Shown here: in pieces, positions 31,901 through 43,349 of the stretch
Position numbering within the stretch: position 1 is the first letter of the stretch
How the letters are laid out: each line of letters opens with the position of its first letter
From: Pisolithus tinctorius
Taxonomy: Eukaryota; Basidiomycota; Agaricomycetes; Boletales; Pisolithaceae
Direction of reading: 5' to 3'
Length of the DNA stretch: 64,000 nucleotides
Assembly: GCA_024663395.1 (NCBI GenBank)
Contig: JANFAH010000015.1
Location: 1,054,001 to 1,118,000 of the forward strand
Position numbers and translations under genes: made by a program
Notes under the pieces: model-generated
Seen by the model: the letters and a program-made list of their open reading frames with translations, nothing else
What the model was told of the DNA's origin: nothing
The model's database searches: none

Positions 31901-34900
31901 ATGCGATTGATCAAAGTAAAGGAGTTCCTGGCCAGACATAGGCAGATTCTACAACAAGTCGATGTCGATACCCAAACCCAGATTTTCACGAGTTGTGACG
32001 ATACCGCGACAAACTACTGCATATTATCACATCGCTGGATCTCCGGCCACGAAGTCGACTACGAGCAGATGATGAACCTCGCCAAATTGGACAACGCATA
32101 CGAAATACTGAACCTGCACGGTTATCAAAAGATCCTCAAGGCCTGCGATGTGGCAGATGGTCACCTCGAATATCTATGGGCTGACACGTGCTGCATTGAC
32201 AAGCGGAGCAGCTCAGAACTGTCTGAAGCGATCAATTCCATGTTTCGTTGGTACAAGAACTCGACGCAATGCTACACTTACCTTCACGATACTTCTGACT
32301 TTCCCACCGAAGCCGACTCCGTGACATTTGCCAATTCCAACGGCTGGCCAGAGTGGTTCTCACGGGGTTGGACACTGCAGGAGTTGATAGCTCCAGCCGA
32401 CCTTCGCTTCTTTAACAGGGACTGGAAAGAAATCGGTGATAAACGGAACAGGGCTACCGAGTTAGAGAAGATCACAAGAGTTCCGGCGCGTGCCTTGATG
32501 GATGGATTATCTTCCTACAGTCCCAGCTTTGCCGAAGTCATGTCCTGGGCTGCTGAGAGGAGGACGACGCTCGCCGAGGACGAGGCATACTCTCTGATAG
32601 GTCTGCTGGGTGTCAACATGCCAATGTTATATGGAGAGGGGAAGAAAGCCTTTCATCGCCTGCAACTCGAGTTCATGCAGATGTCGAATGACCAGAGCGT
32701 CTTTGCCTGGAGAGCCAATAAGGCTGGGGGTACCGAGGCAGTGGAGAGTCCTGAGGGTGAGAATGCCCAAGAAGGGATGGGTTGGACCGGTGGCGTCTTA
32801 CCTGACGGTCCCATCGCTTTTAGAGGATGCCACGACATTATCCAAATGCAGCCGAAGAAATTCTACCGGCTGCTTTCAAAAATGTGGGAGTCAGATGCAA
32901 AAGCGCTCGCTGGAGTCACTGCCGACGAAGAGTTCAAACTGCCTGCATTCACTGTTACCAATCTCGGAATACGGATACCTCTTCCTCTTAGGCCTTATTA
33001 CGGCTGTCCATCGGTCTTCCAGGTGGCATTGGCATGTCGCAGGAAGAGCAACTTCAAGCCGCTGACGATTGATTTGGCAGCCTTTGAACATAGGTACTAC
33101 AGATACTCTGGCGCAAATGGACCCACACAGCCATTTCCCCTGAACCGGCAGCTGGACCTTGCATACCGAGACAAGAGTCCTCGTGGCGTTACATTTAAGC
33201 TCGTGGAAACCGCAGCCCTCCATGGTTTCCGCCGCCGCTTTGTCTTCCCCACCAACACAATATGTGGAGACGGTTCCCTCAAATTGTCAAGCGCCAATCC
33301 CCTTGCAATAGTAGTCTATGCTAATGATTCGAACTCTGTCTTCGCCGTCGCATGCGGCTATTGCTTCGGCCAGGACTGGGTGCATGTCATTTGTGATGAA
33401 CCACGGAACAAACTTCCCGCTGAGCCCAGGGAGATCTATAAACGAACTTGGAACAGAGGTGCCAAATATGCCCGCCTTATGGCTGAGGCATGCTCCGGCA
33501 AAGTTGTTCAGCCTTACTACGTCAAACATAGGTACCTCCTCGGTACCATTTGGGTTATAAGAATTGCTTGCGGAGGATGGGAGAAATCGAACGATCGCAT
33601 CGTTGCAGTTGATGTTGTCGAATTCCCAGGAGGCCGTTACAAGACACTCACGTGGGAGCCCATGTATGTTAGTACACTTCACTTCCTATTGTGAATGCGG
33701 CGTCAAGATCTTACTCTCTCTAGGGTACCAAAGGGCCTATAAAGGCTGAAATCCCTTGTCTCATGAGAGAAACTTCATGGTTCGGTGGCCGCCTTGATGG
33801 TCATCGGGTAGAGGGCACTCACGAGGTGTTTTCCCTTGCTCCTACACAACGGCCGATCAAAGTAAGTCTAATACATATACTCCGGTTTGTGAAGCCTAAG
33901 GATATACTAGGTGGGTGACTATGGTGTCATCGCCAGAGACAGGACTGGGAGTTTTAAATGTCTAGGTAACATCTTCAATGAATGGGAGGCATCTAACTTG
34001 AAACTTAGGCCGTATACTAATGTTTCACCTCTCAAACCCGTGGTCACGAGCAAGCTTGTAGCCTACGGCGCTACACTCCCACGCCCCTCAGAAAATGCGG
34101 GGCTAATTCTAAACGAACCAAAAATTGTCTCATTCCTAAATACCCCGCGTGTTCTTGATTTGTTGAAACAGTTGTCTACCCGTATGAGAGACTACACATT
34201 GGTGACCTCGGTAGTGCAGTGTTCAACATGCACTCTCACCAATGACTTTAAAGGGCGGATCAGGACACAAATGCGGCGATACCCCGAAATCTGGCAGGGC
34301 TGTGAGTTCTCCGTTTGCGGCACCATTCGCTATTGTTTCTTACCTCGAGTATCGCACCCATAGATTTTCGTAATGACACAACTATTTTACAGACGGTCAC
34401 TCCATTGTATACTACTGCCACTCCCTGGGTTTGGTATCAGGGTGAGCTGAACAGAGAAGTAGCAAGTGAATACCAAGAGATCATGTAAGTCTGTTCAAGT
34501 TGTGTGGTCGTGCCATCGATGATATCGTCCGTAGAAAGCGCTTTACCGTCATAAAGAACTACCCATCGGCACACCGCAGCGAACTCAGGCAGGAGGCAGT
34601 GGAGTTCTTCAAGACTAAATTTGGTGTCAAGCACCTCGAAGGTCTTGTACGTATTTTTGTGTCCGCTCATTATTAATTCGTGCAAAGCTGACGTTCGCAA
34701 TAGGTAGGCAATATAACTTTCTTTGAACGCCTGGCCTCGCTCTCTGTCAAGCACATAAAAGGGCCAAATACAACACCCTTGGATTGTGAGAACGATTTGC
34801 AAAGTTAACTATTATCTCGACGTATAACCATAAGAAACACGTCAGGTTCAACAAGTGAACTGCAGAGACCCTTACAAGAAGTCCGTGGTAAGGAACTAGT

Positions 34901-35892
34901 GGTGGAGTTGGTTGGAGCAATGAGAGGGGTCACACATTGTCGTGGTGACACGTGGCTCTCAGTAGTAACGAGGTTAGTGAGTGTGATGAAGAAGCTCACT
35001 AAGACCCTTGCCTTCGAGGCAAGTCGTTCAGTTATCGTCAATGTTTGCTTATCCTGGCATTAGTTCCTTGAGGATATTTATAAAACTTGGCCCACAAAAA
35101 AGCAATCGATTGACAGTTTGTGAGTGGGTAGCATTATGCGTATCGTGTGCATGGTTGACACTACCTCAGCGATAACGAGAGAAAGAGCGACTATAACGTT
35201 GCTGACAGGTGAGTGGGCTGTGCCGCTGAATGTTTGCCGTCCAAAATGCCATTGTATATGTATAGCATTGGACCACTGGTAAAACAGGTGGAGGATATGC
35301 ATGATGAGTATTACAGAATCAAGGATTCTTCGGAACAGCTGGCAATGGAGGAAGATATAGTTGGCAAGGTACAGTGACATAGATCATGCTGATTACTTGA
35401 CTGACAGTTGTTACTCACAGATCTTAGAGATATTTCGTCGTGGAATCTCTTTGGAAATCCAGCACGTATTAGCGAAGGAAGGTTGAGTATCTGTCCCATT
35501 TATTATTTTCTAACGCGAAGTAGGTTGTACATGAAATACTACATTACAAGACGACAGATGGATCCACGGACCTACCAGAAAAAAAAGTCAGGTTTGAAGT
35601 AGGTGCATTTCTCGTACAGTGCACTATACCTAGCTAACAGCTATGATTGCACCTTCCAGTGCTTGACAATCGCTGGTGAATTTTTGCGGGATGTATACTC
35701 TGAGCTACCGCATGATAACGTGGGTCATTTGCGACGGTGCGTGCTGGTATGATTTAATCCACGTCGTCACACTAAAGCTCAGCCCTTTTGCATTTGCGAC
35801 TTAGGCTCATAGCGAATGCGAGGGAAGGAGCATCGATGTATGAACTTTACTGCAAGTCTCGTGAAGGAATGGAGGGATGGAGGGATCGGTGA
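31901..35892 (+). pseudogene. HET-2B: intact HET exon, damaged C-terminal extension
   Basis: The first exon (31901 to about 33667) is open and closely matches HET-2A, including CILSHRWISGHEVDY, EYLWADTCCIDKR, WFSRGWTLQELIAP and YSLIGLLGVNMPMLYGEG. Most downstream exons can be aligned with HET-2A (VGDYGVIARDRTGSF at 33911, ELVVELVGAMRGVTHCRGDT at 34900, KQVEDMHDEYYRIKDSSEQL at 35285), but the frame is damaged. TAA at 34806-34808 falls in the 42-nt optional intron. TGA at 35484-35486 replaces the Trp codon TGG at the end of an exon. One extra G near 35865 (CGTGAAGGAATGG against CGTGAAGAATGG) shifts the last exon, which ends at 35890-35892. One donor is GC (35019-35020). A shortened protein containing the HET domain could still be made. 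Confidence 0.65.
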
Positions 35893-36096
35893 TGCATGGT
35901 TAAAGTTCGGGCCGAATATTACCCACCCCGGAGATATCCCGGGATAAGGTTGTATATTTATTACGCTTGATCATAGCATGTGTGGTTGTTACCGCTTCTT
36001 GGCACCTACTTAACATTCGTCGCTGCGCAGGCCACCTGTACGTGCGGCGATGAAGCTATTGAGGGAGAAGCACGGGTAGCGGCGGAACGAGGGCGG

Positions 36097-36365
36097 ACGA
36101 AAACAAGTGCGGAGACTGGTGGGCATCTGTTGCTCAAAGACAAGAAACAGGAATGAAAGGCTTTATAATTGCCAGTTTGTCATCTAAATTCCCATGCCCA
36201 GGAGGGGGAGGGGGCAAAGAGAAGAGTCCGAAGGATTCAGACACGGAAGTCGAAAGTGAACGTTGCAAAGTCCTTTACTTTACCGTTCTTGTCGTGATCG
36301 CAACTCCCCCTTCTTCTTTCCCTCCTCCTTTTCTCGGTTCGGCCTCGTTTACCCCAAAACACCAC
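36097..36365. other. Segment present only in duplicate B
   Basis: Copy A goes from GAGGGCGGAAAAACACTGCA straight to ATAATCTTCTATACACTCAC (28110-28145). Copy B has about 240 additional bases between the matching ends, including a poly-G run and a CT-rich stretch. No gene or terminal inverted repeats are evident. It is an insertion in B or a deletion in A. Confidence 0.6.
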
Positions 36366-36389
36366 CATAATCTTCTATACACTCACCTT

Positions 36390-37307
36390 CATAATTCAGA
36401 GACATCCCGCGACAGTGTGGCTGGGAGATGTGCCATCCAGGAGCAGTGGAATCAAGAACCGTGGGTATCGCGAAGTATTCGTACTATGGTTCATTAGATC
36501 TGTCAAACTCCAGTCATAGTCTTGTAGTATGGTAATACCCGGGGATACAGATGTGAAAAGGATGGAGACTTCAGCACCGACAATCAAGCCTGAGATGTAT
36601 GGCATTCCTGCACGTCGGCCTGCAAGGTCCTAGCCCAACTCGCCTTCAATCAAGTGCAGAACATACCTGTGATCCCACCAGGTCAGGAAAATTTGATAGT
36701 AACAAACCCACGAGCAAGCCATAGCTACGCGACACGGCTGTTGACAACTCTTTCGCACTTGGGCAAGCCCTCTCATTGGCCTGTAAGTGTTTTACCGAGT
36801 GCAAAAGGAGTCTTACGACAAGTCACTTCCAAACGGAGGCATCCGTACGCTGCTCATCCCCTCGGGTAGTTTTGCAGATAGTAGCAAGATCCGCGTAAAC
36901 GGTTGGTTCAGGATGATGATCAACCCGCGTGCAACTGGTGGCGCACGCTGTGAAGTCTGTTGAAGACGTCGGTAGTTACAAATTGCCAATATGTGACCCT
37001 GAATCTGGCTTGGATTTTGTAGTGCGGGCCGCTCAATGACCGCCGGAAACGATTAGGGGGCGGTAGTCATCTAGACTAGAATTATAGGGGGCGGTAGTCA
37101 TCTAGACTAGAATTATAGGGGGCGACTTCCTCCTGTAACATAAACAGTGCAGACCAAATTCCTGAGGAGTACAACAAACTCTGTCGCGCTACACATCAAT
37201 TGGAGCCTGCATTCAAGCTCCATACCTGGAACGAGATGAGAAGGTTGAGAAGTAGCCCGTCCATGGGTTCCAAGTGAGCCTACAGCCACCCTAACGACCT
37301 TGCACAC
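36390..37307 (-). CDS. Small conserved gene of unknown function, copy B
   Basis: Counterpart of the gene at 28140-28865. It reads LGTHGRATSQPSHLVPGMEL and TEFVVLLRNLVCTVYVT (about 37270-37130), and GAEVSILFTSVSPGITILQD and DWSLTDLMNHSTNTSRYPRF (about 36580-36440). The middle (36600-36945) is unlike copy A, and a tandem repeat expansion (37057-37127) falls within a part that aligns in copy A, so this copy may be broken. The function is unknown. Confidence 0.3.
37057..37127 (+). repeat. Tandem minisatellite, ~32-bp unit
   Basis: The unit GGGGGCGGTAGTCATCTAGA followed by CTAGAATTATA occurs twice in near-perfect tandem, plus a partial third GGGGGCGAC. In duplicate A the corresponding site holds a single diverged unit, so the expansion happened after the duplication. 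Confidence 0.75.
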
Positions 37308-37350
37308 GCCCTGACTAGTACCAATTCCTGCCAGCCAACCTAACCATAAA

Positions 37351-39249
37351 ATGGATACTACAGACCATGAAGAAACGAATGCTCAACGTTCGCAAAAGCT
37401 CCGAAACAACCCCTTCATCCCTCCATCAGATGGTTCATGTCCCGTAAATCAATTCCCGCCTGAAATTCTGTCTCTCATTTTTGAGTACGGGACTGCGGCG
37501 GATATCTTGGATGAAGCAGATAAGAAAGGGCCTCTGACATGGAAGGAGTTTTGGCGCCGTGTTGGAGATAGAGAAGACGAAGGTTCTGGTGAACAAAAGG
37601 GTCAAATCCAAGAAGAGAAAGGCGAGCATGAAACCAAAGTAATTAAAGAGGAGGGATCCGATGCAGAATGCGAACGCTCTGAATATCCTAGCGGACTATC
37701 CCACAACTCGGAGATCCGTTTACCTTTCCAAATGGTCGTCTCCCAAGTGTGCAGACACTGGCGCACCCTCGCGCTGGGAACCTCCTCACTCTGGACAAGG
37801 ATCGAGGTCTCGTGTACGCACCAACCTCCTTACGAACAAGTGATAGCCTTTTTGGAACGTAGCAAAAGTCTTCCGTTGGACATTTGCATCGGTTCCAAAA
37901 ATCTGATTGGCCTCTTAGACGACAGAGGCGAACCAGTGGTTTCTAAGGCTAACCTCGAGATGCTCTTTACTCTCTTGGTTCCTCACGTTCCCAGATGGGG
38001 TTCAATAGAGGTCAATGCCGCGTCTTACGAGCATATGTACGCATTCCTGAAGGCAGTCTCGGATCGATCCGTTCCTCCCGCTTCCCAACTCCGTGTCCTC
38101 CAGCTATATTGCGAAGAATCCGAAGACTCTATCGTTACGTTTCCCATAAATTCAGAACTCTCTGATCACTTGACGCTTTTCAGCGGTTCCGCCCCGCGTC
38201 TCCAGAACATCAGGTTGTGCGGCGTACGTGTCGATTGGAGTCAAAGTTGGCTTCGGTCTCCTTGCCTGGTTGAACTCCAGCTTGCTTATCATTTGGAAGA
38301 CTTTCGCCCTCATTGGCCTACATTTTTCGCTATGTTACGTGCAACCGCGCCAACGCTCAAGAGGCTGTCTCTTGAAATGGCAGGTCCTTCTGTATCTCTT
38401 GGAGACTGGACTATTGGACCCGGTACCCTGGAGTGGAGCGATGCAAATAGTTCGATTTTACTTCCTCAATTAATCCAACTCGAGCTGGCGTTTATCCCGC
38501 CCTTCGAAATCATTCCGCTGTTGGGGCAACTATGTATGCCCTCGCTCAAGGGCCTTGCTCTAAAATTAGATGACGGGGATTATGCCGATCTTGTCACATA
38601 CTTAGTGGGACCTACGACTATCCCTGTCGCATCCTCATCCCAGGCACAACCACGTAGTCTGCTTAGGGGCCTCGAGTCTTTTAAACTCGCTGGTTTACTA
38701 TGCAGCGACGAGAGCATAAAGCAGATGTATAACGAACTCGTCAACCTCGAGTCTCTTAATCTGTCCATGCGCCACCTCTCTTCTCAATTTCTCGAAGACC
38801 TCCGCCCCCGACTGCCGCAGACGTTAGAGGATGGGCCCCCTGATACCACCGTGCCTCACCAGGTCTTCCTTCCTTGTCTGACGACGCTCTTTATTTCCGG
38901 TATCTCCGGTTACTATGTTCGATCTTTGGTGCAAGAGCGACAACGGGCTGGTGTACCTTTGCGAATGGTATTTGTACCATATAGTGTGTTTGTCCACTCC
39001 GAGCAAGAAAGGTGGTTGAAAGAGAATCTGGAGAAGTTCGATTATTTTGAAGAGAGCGACGATGAATATTTAAATGACTATGGGTCTAGTATCTCTTCGT
39101 CCTATAGGTCATCGAGCTTATATGGGGGATGGGATGGGGAAAGTGCACCTGAGGAATGGGGTGCAGAAAATTCATTTGAGGAATGGGATGCAGAAGATGA
39201 TGGGATTGAATCGGGTGGGGAAAATGACTCGATTGAATCCGAAGAGTGA
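37351..39249 (+). CDS. F-box protein with LRR-like repeats and acidic tail
   Basis: Single-exon gene of 632 residues. The F-box is split: NQFPPEILSLIFEYG (33-47) and VVSQVCRHWRTLALGTSSLW (about 130-149), separated by ~80 Glu/Lys-rich residues. Variable loops of this kind are common in agaricomycete F-box proteins. Leucine-rich repeats follow, for example LRVLQLYCEESED, LQNIRLCGVRVDW, LVELQLAYHLEDF, LKRLSLEMAG and LESLNLSMRHLSS. The tail (about 565-632) is Ser/Glu/Asp-rich with an imperfect repeat of EEWGAENSFEEWDAED type. F-box proteins tether substrates to SCF ubiquitin ligases through Skp1, while the LRR part binds the target. The target cannot be read from sequence. It begins ~70 bp beyond the HET duplication but is single-copy here. 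Confidence 0.82.
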   Translation: MDTTDHEETNAQRSQKLRNNPFIPPSDGSCPVNQFPPEILSLIFEYGTAADILDEADKKGPLTWKEFWRRVGDREDEGSGEQKGQIQEEKGEHETKVIKEEGSDAECERSEYPSGLSHNSEIRLPFQMVVSQVCRHWRTLALGTSSLWTRIEVSCTHQPPYEQVIAFLERSKSLPLDICIGSKNLIGLLDDRGEPVVSKANLEMLFTLLVPHVPRWGSIEVNAASYEHMYAFLKAVSDRSVPPASQLRVLQLYCEESEDSIVTFPINSELSDHLTLFSGSAPRLQNIRLCGVRVDWSQSWLRSPCLVELQLAYHLEDFRPHWPTFFAMLRATAPTLKRLSLEMAGPSVSLGDWTIGPGTLEWSDANSSILLPQLIQLELAFIPPFEIIPLLGQLCMPSLKGLALKLDDGDYADLVTYLVGPTTIPVASSSQAQPRSLLRGLESFKLAGLLCSDESIKQMYNELVNLESLNLSMRHLSSQFLEDLRPRLPQTLEDGPPDTTVPHQVFLPCLTTLFISGISGYYVRSLVQERQRAGVPLRMVFVPYSVFVHSEQERWLKENLEKFDYFEESDDEYLNDYGSSISSSYRSSSLYGGWDGESAPEEWGAENSFEEWDAEDDGIESGGENDSIESEE

Positions 39250-39686
39250 GGTGTTTTTTCTTTTTTTTCTTTCTAAAATTCTTGTACGAAGAACATGGAT
39301 TGATATCCTTCATCAAGACCATGGAAAGGTGTAACCCAAAGTCGGTAGAAACGTGTATTCGGTTGATGGTATCATGTTAGCATGGGGTTCTGTTAACTTG
39401 GGAGTTGAAACATTAGCCTATCCTATCTTCAATGCAAACAGGATGTCCATGAAGGAGTCCTGCCAGATTCATGCTGCTTATGTTCAAGTACGCACCTCCA
39501 CCATTACTACAATTAGTCTTAACAATTCAACTGTGCAAGCTAAACTAGAGACAATCCCCCGAGGTGCTACCCCACCATGATTGGTACTTCGGGAAGACTT
39601 ATGAGAATGCTAGCTGATGCGACGCAAACCGACGACGACGATTAAGTTCATCTACACTATGCTATATACAATGTCTATAAATCTAG
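39250..39686. other. Convergent 3' region of F-box and PET127 genes
   Basis: This follows the F-box stop with a T-rich run (39252-39275) and precedes the PET127 stop on the other strand, so it should hold both terminators. No gene is seen. Confidence 0.4.
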
Positions 39687-42600
39687 TCAACGAGTGGCGT
39701 TACTAACGTTAGCTTCCGTGGGATGATCCGTCGGGGTTCCACTTGGCTCTGGGCTCTGTATTTCGGCGGTTTTATCTAGTCCCTCAGGAACTGGACCTGC
39801 ATCCGACACCTCACCTTCCCCGATACCGGCGGCTGACACGCATGACTCCTCAACAGAAACACTGATGCCACCGACTTCCCCTCCATCCTCGGCTGACGCC
39901 GACATGTCGCCCGCGAGCTGACAATTCTGGTCCTCCACTACGTCCCCCAAGTGATCGGCTGGACCCCATACGATCTTTCCCCGCCCAGACAGCGCTTCTT
40001 CAGCTTCCGTACGCATGGTGGCATCATGCCCCTCGCGAGCTAGTCTTCTCAAATACTCGATCCGGGGAGGTGCAGTACGGAATGCGAGTGATTGCCTCAA
40101 GGAGTGCCATTCGTCGCCCTCGGTTTCGACGCCATTTGCACTTGCATTGGGGGAAGAGGACAGTGGGTCCCCATCGGAAGGTCTCGACACTGGACCACCA
40201 AAATTAATGTTATCCCAGTACGCCGCCATCTTTGAGATGGACGTCACCCCGGTTGGGAAATGGTGTGCAATAAGTTGGCGGTTTTGGCTCTGCGAGAGGT
40301 TACCGCGTATGTCTACACCATCAGCAGCAGAATGGGATATCGTCCAGTGGATGAGCCCTGTGAGTGCATCAGTTAGTTGTCGCCTATCAGATAATTGAAT
40401 AGGATGAACGAGGGCACGTGGTGGATAGGGGAGCGTAAAAAACCGAACTTACACGGTTGATCAGATGCAACTGCTGTCGACCCACGTACCGGGGCATCGT
40501 TGAGATGGTTCTCTACCCTTACTTCGAGTTGGGTGATCGGACACGGTTTACCTTCAGATGCTTCGACCCAATTGACTGGTTCGACGAACACGACCATCTC
40601 ATCGACGTGATCCCGCTTGTCGAACGTGCATCTCACGCTCTACGGAAGAAGCCCATCGTTTGATTACCAACGCAACAACATGAGATAGAACAGATATACA
40701 CACCCGCTGGCCATACACCCCCACGACTTCTTTCAGGACAAATTCGAGTAGGCGGAGACACTTATCAAACACGCGCGACCCATCGCCGGGACCATATAAG
40801 CGCGCCTCCATCTCCTCGAGAGGAACGTATTGGAATCCGAATATTCGGGCTGTATTGTGGTAGGCAACAAGAACGCCATCCATGTTCCCGATGCGAGCCT
40901 GAAAACTATAGTGATGTCATTAAGTGACGGGGGGGACCCTTTGGTAGAATAGCCACTTGCCTGTATTTTAGAAAAGCACTACGAATAAGGTCATAATATT
41001 CTTTCTCGAAGCTTTCCAGCGGTCCTGTGAGCTTCTTAATTAGATAACCCGAATTCTCCTGTGATGCAGGTCGAAGCCAGCATGAGTCCGTATAGAGGAA
41101 ACACAACGCATTGCACACACCTCATAGTTTAGTATGTCTAGTCGGATAGGAACTGCGGCACGGGTTTTTATATCAAACACACCAGTGCCTGGCAATCGCG
41201 AGTCTATGCAATCGAGTTGAGACCGCATGATGAAGCTGTCAGACTACGCAAAGTATTCACGAGGGCAGTTCGACCATCAGTCGAGGAACGAGCTCACCAT
41301 GGCATAGCGGTACGCTTCCCTCCGTGAATCATTGCCATCTAGGGGCTCTGGCGAAGAACGGAGAAGTTTCTTGAACTCTGGTTCGGGAAGGACGAGAAAT
41401 TTTTCGAGCATCGTTCCCTATCAATGATAGGACATAACTGAGAGAAGATTTGGAGAGGGTCGATAAACTAGTCGTACCATCCAAGTCAAGACGTTTTTTT
41501 CGGCAATTATGTTAGCCTTGTCCGAGTCAATCGACCATACGCCATCATCATAATTAAGGATCACCGACGTGGGCATGCGTTGACCAGGTGTGAACGTGGT
41601 CGCCTGCATCATGATACCGAATTGATGTCAGTCCGGCAAAGGGGAAATAAGATAAGATGAGACTTGTTGTATACCTCGTGAGCGAATGCACGGCTGAGCG
41701 GACTGGTGTCGACTGCCCGGTCGCCAGACACAAGAAAGTACACGTGACTTAAGAGACCTGTAAGAGAGGAAGTAGAGCCTACGAAGGGGCGATTGTGTTG
41801 CTTGGCTAGAATTTGTAAGTCCTATAGCATGCGTTTAATTTCGAAGAAATTACAAAGTAGCGCGGTAGCTACATACGTTATCCTGAGAGCTTCTCACGAA
41901 ACCGGTGACACGCTCAAAAGCAAAATCGTTCACTTTGGGTATGGTTTCCAACCACGGCGTGAAATTGTACACCCGCGATCTTGGGTCTTGTAACCAATGT
42001 ACTCCCGGACTACCCAACAACATAACGTCATTCATTTTCCGAACTAATGAAAAAGAAAACGAACTTGAACAGAACACGACTAAGCCCATGCGCCAGCTGA
42101 GAAATGGGTTTATGCTCCGAAGGAGACTTGACATCTGCAACAGTTAAATTCATAGCAACACAAGTACTGGCTTAGCTGACCTTGAAGATAACTGGATGGC
42201 CCTACGCCTCCAACACGAGGCTCGTCATGAAGAAAACCCTCCGTCCGCCGCGAATATATTCGAGCTTGTAAGTGTGGCGGTAGTCGACGCCTGGCAGCCA
42301 TTGGTGTGTCCTGTGGAGTTGTAGGAGGTGCCAGTCCTTCCGGTTTACCTCAGACATCCATAATGTTGTAAGATACCAGTTGACGTACCATCACTTCCCC
42401 ACCCAGTGGACCACTCGTCTGGTTTGAATCCACTTCCCTCTTGGTCGATAGAATGGCTCGTCTCCAAGATCGAGGAAGCCTGCTCCGTGCCTCCTTTTAC
42501 GTTGTGTGGGTCACTCCGACTCCTCGGCGTAGATGTCACAGATTGAAGGTTGGAATGAATACGCGCCCCGGCTTGGAGATTCCGAAGCAAAGCGGAACGT

Positions 42601-42953
42601 AGTGCTTCTCGTCGTTGCATATGAAGCTTGACTACGTGCGAAACCTTCGGTTTTCTCGGCGTTCGCCGCTTCTGTCTTTTTCTCTCTCTACGAGGTTTGG
42701 TATGTGCACCGGGTGCCTTTGCCTTGTACGATTGTCTCGTTTCGAATCCTGTGATGGGAGGGGGGCTATGGGCACTGAGCCGAGTAATAAGGCTGCCTCC
42801 CGAACATGCAGAAGCGATCGACCTCGAATAAACGGTAGTGACAGAACGGTAGACACCCCGGAATGCGTGCACAAGGTTGGGATTCCGAAATGATTGAATG
42901 ACGCGCCACCGGCCGACACTGGGGAATAGAAAGCCATTGCCGAGAACCTTCAT
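39687..42953 (-). CDS. PET127: PET127-family mitochondrial RNA-processing protein
   Basis: A multi-exon minus-strand gene. The ATG at 42953 gives an Arg-rich, acid-poor leader (MKVLGNGFLFPSVGRWRVIQ), as for a matrix protein. An upstream GTG-started frame is not needed. Downstream exons contain family blocks: GVDYRHTYKLEYIRGGRRVF (about 42290), PGVHWLQDPRSRVYNFTPWL (about 42010), FAHEATTFTPGQRMPTS (about 41620), RLPGTGVFDIKTRAAVPIRL (about 41200), GPLESFEKEYYDLIRSAFLK (about 41020), RIGNMDGVLVAYHNTARIFG (about 40890) and MVVFVEPVNWVEAS (about 40590). The final exon (to 39687) holds SISKMAAYWDNINFGG and an acidic, low-complexity tail. In yeast Pet127 acts at the mitochondrial membrane in 5'-end processing and decay of mitochondrial RNAs; the fold is related to the PD-(D/E)XK group. 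About eight introns interrupt it. I see no lesion. Confidence 0.85.
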
Positions 42954-43349
42954 ACGCAGCTTTCCTCCCGACGTGCTGGACACAATGAAAGCACGACTTC
43001 CCTATCGCACCGATCTTCGTATGTCAATTCTCGGTTACCTTTCCAACTCTGCTAAGTTGCCGCGAAGAAAAAGTGTAACAACTCCGTCAGCTCAGCTAGG
43101 AGTTGCTGCCAAAAAAATTGGTGACACAGTGATGATCGACACGTGACTGGTCACGGTACATTTACATCCACGTGATCATGATGTCAGAGGTGACTAGCAA
43201 TGCGGTCTACAGTCGATCTACGCGTCCAGTAACTCAAGATAAGCAGCTCGCGACACCGTAGAAACCCTATTACGAATTTTTACTATCACAGCCGGCTGAG
43301 CTATCCTATGACAACCATTAGCACCGAACGTCAACATACGAGTGGTCAC
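42954..43349. promoter_or_regulatory. Intergenic region between PET127 and POP1
   Basis: Both flanking genes are on the minus strand, so this is the PET127 promoter and the POP1 terminator. No coding frame is supported. Confidence 0.4.

Larger units (their letters stand above)
28828..37283. repeat. Tandem segmental duplication, copy B (~8.45 kb)
   Basis: Direct repeat of 20676-28827 with the same gene order. Differences from copy A include an inverted repeat block between the HET genes (31150-31530), a ~240-bp extra segment (about 36100-36360), an expanded 31-33 bp motif (37057-37127), and a stop and a frameshift in the HET-2B extension. The right edge lies ~70 bp before the F-box gene. Confidence 0.9.
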
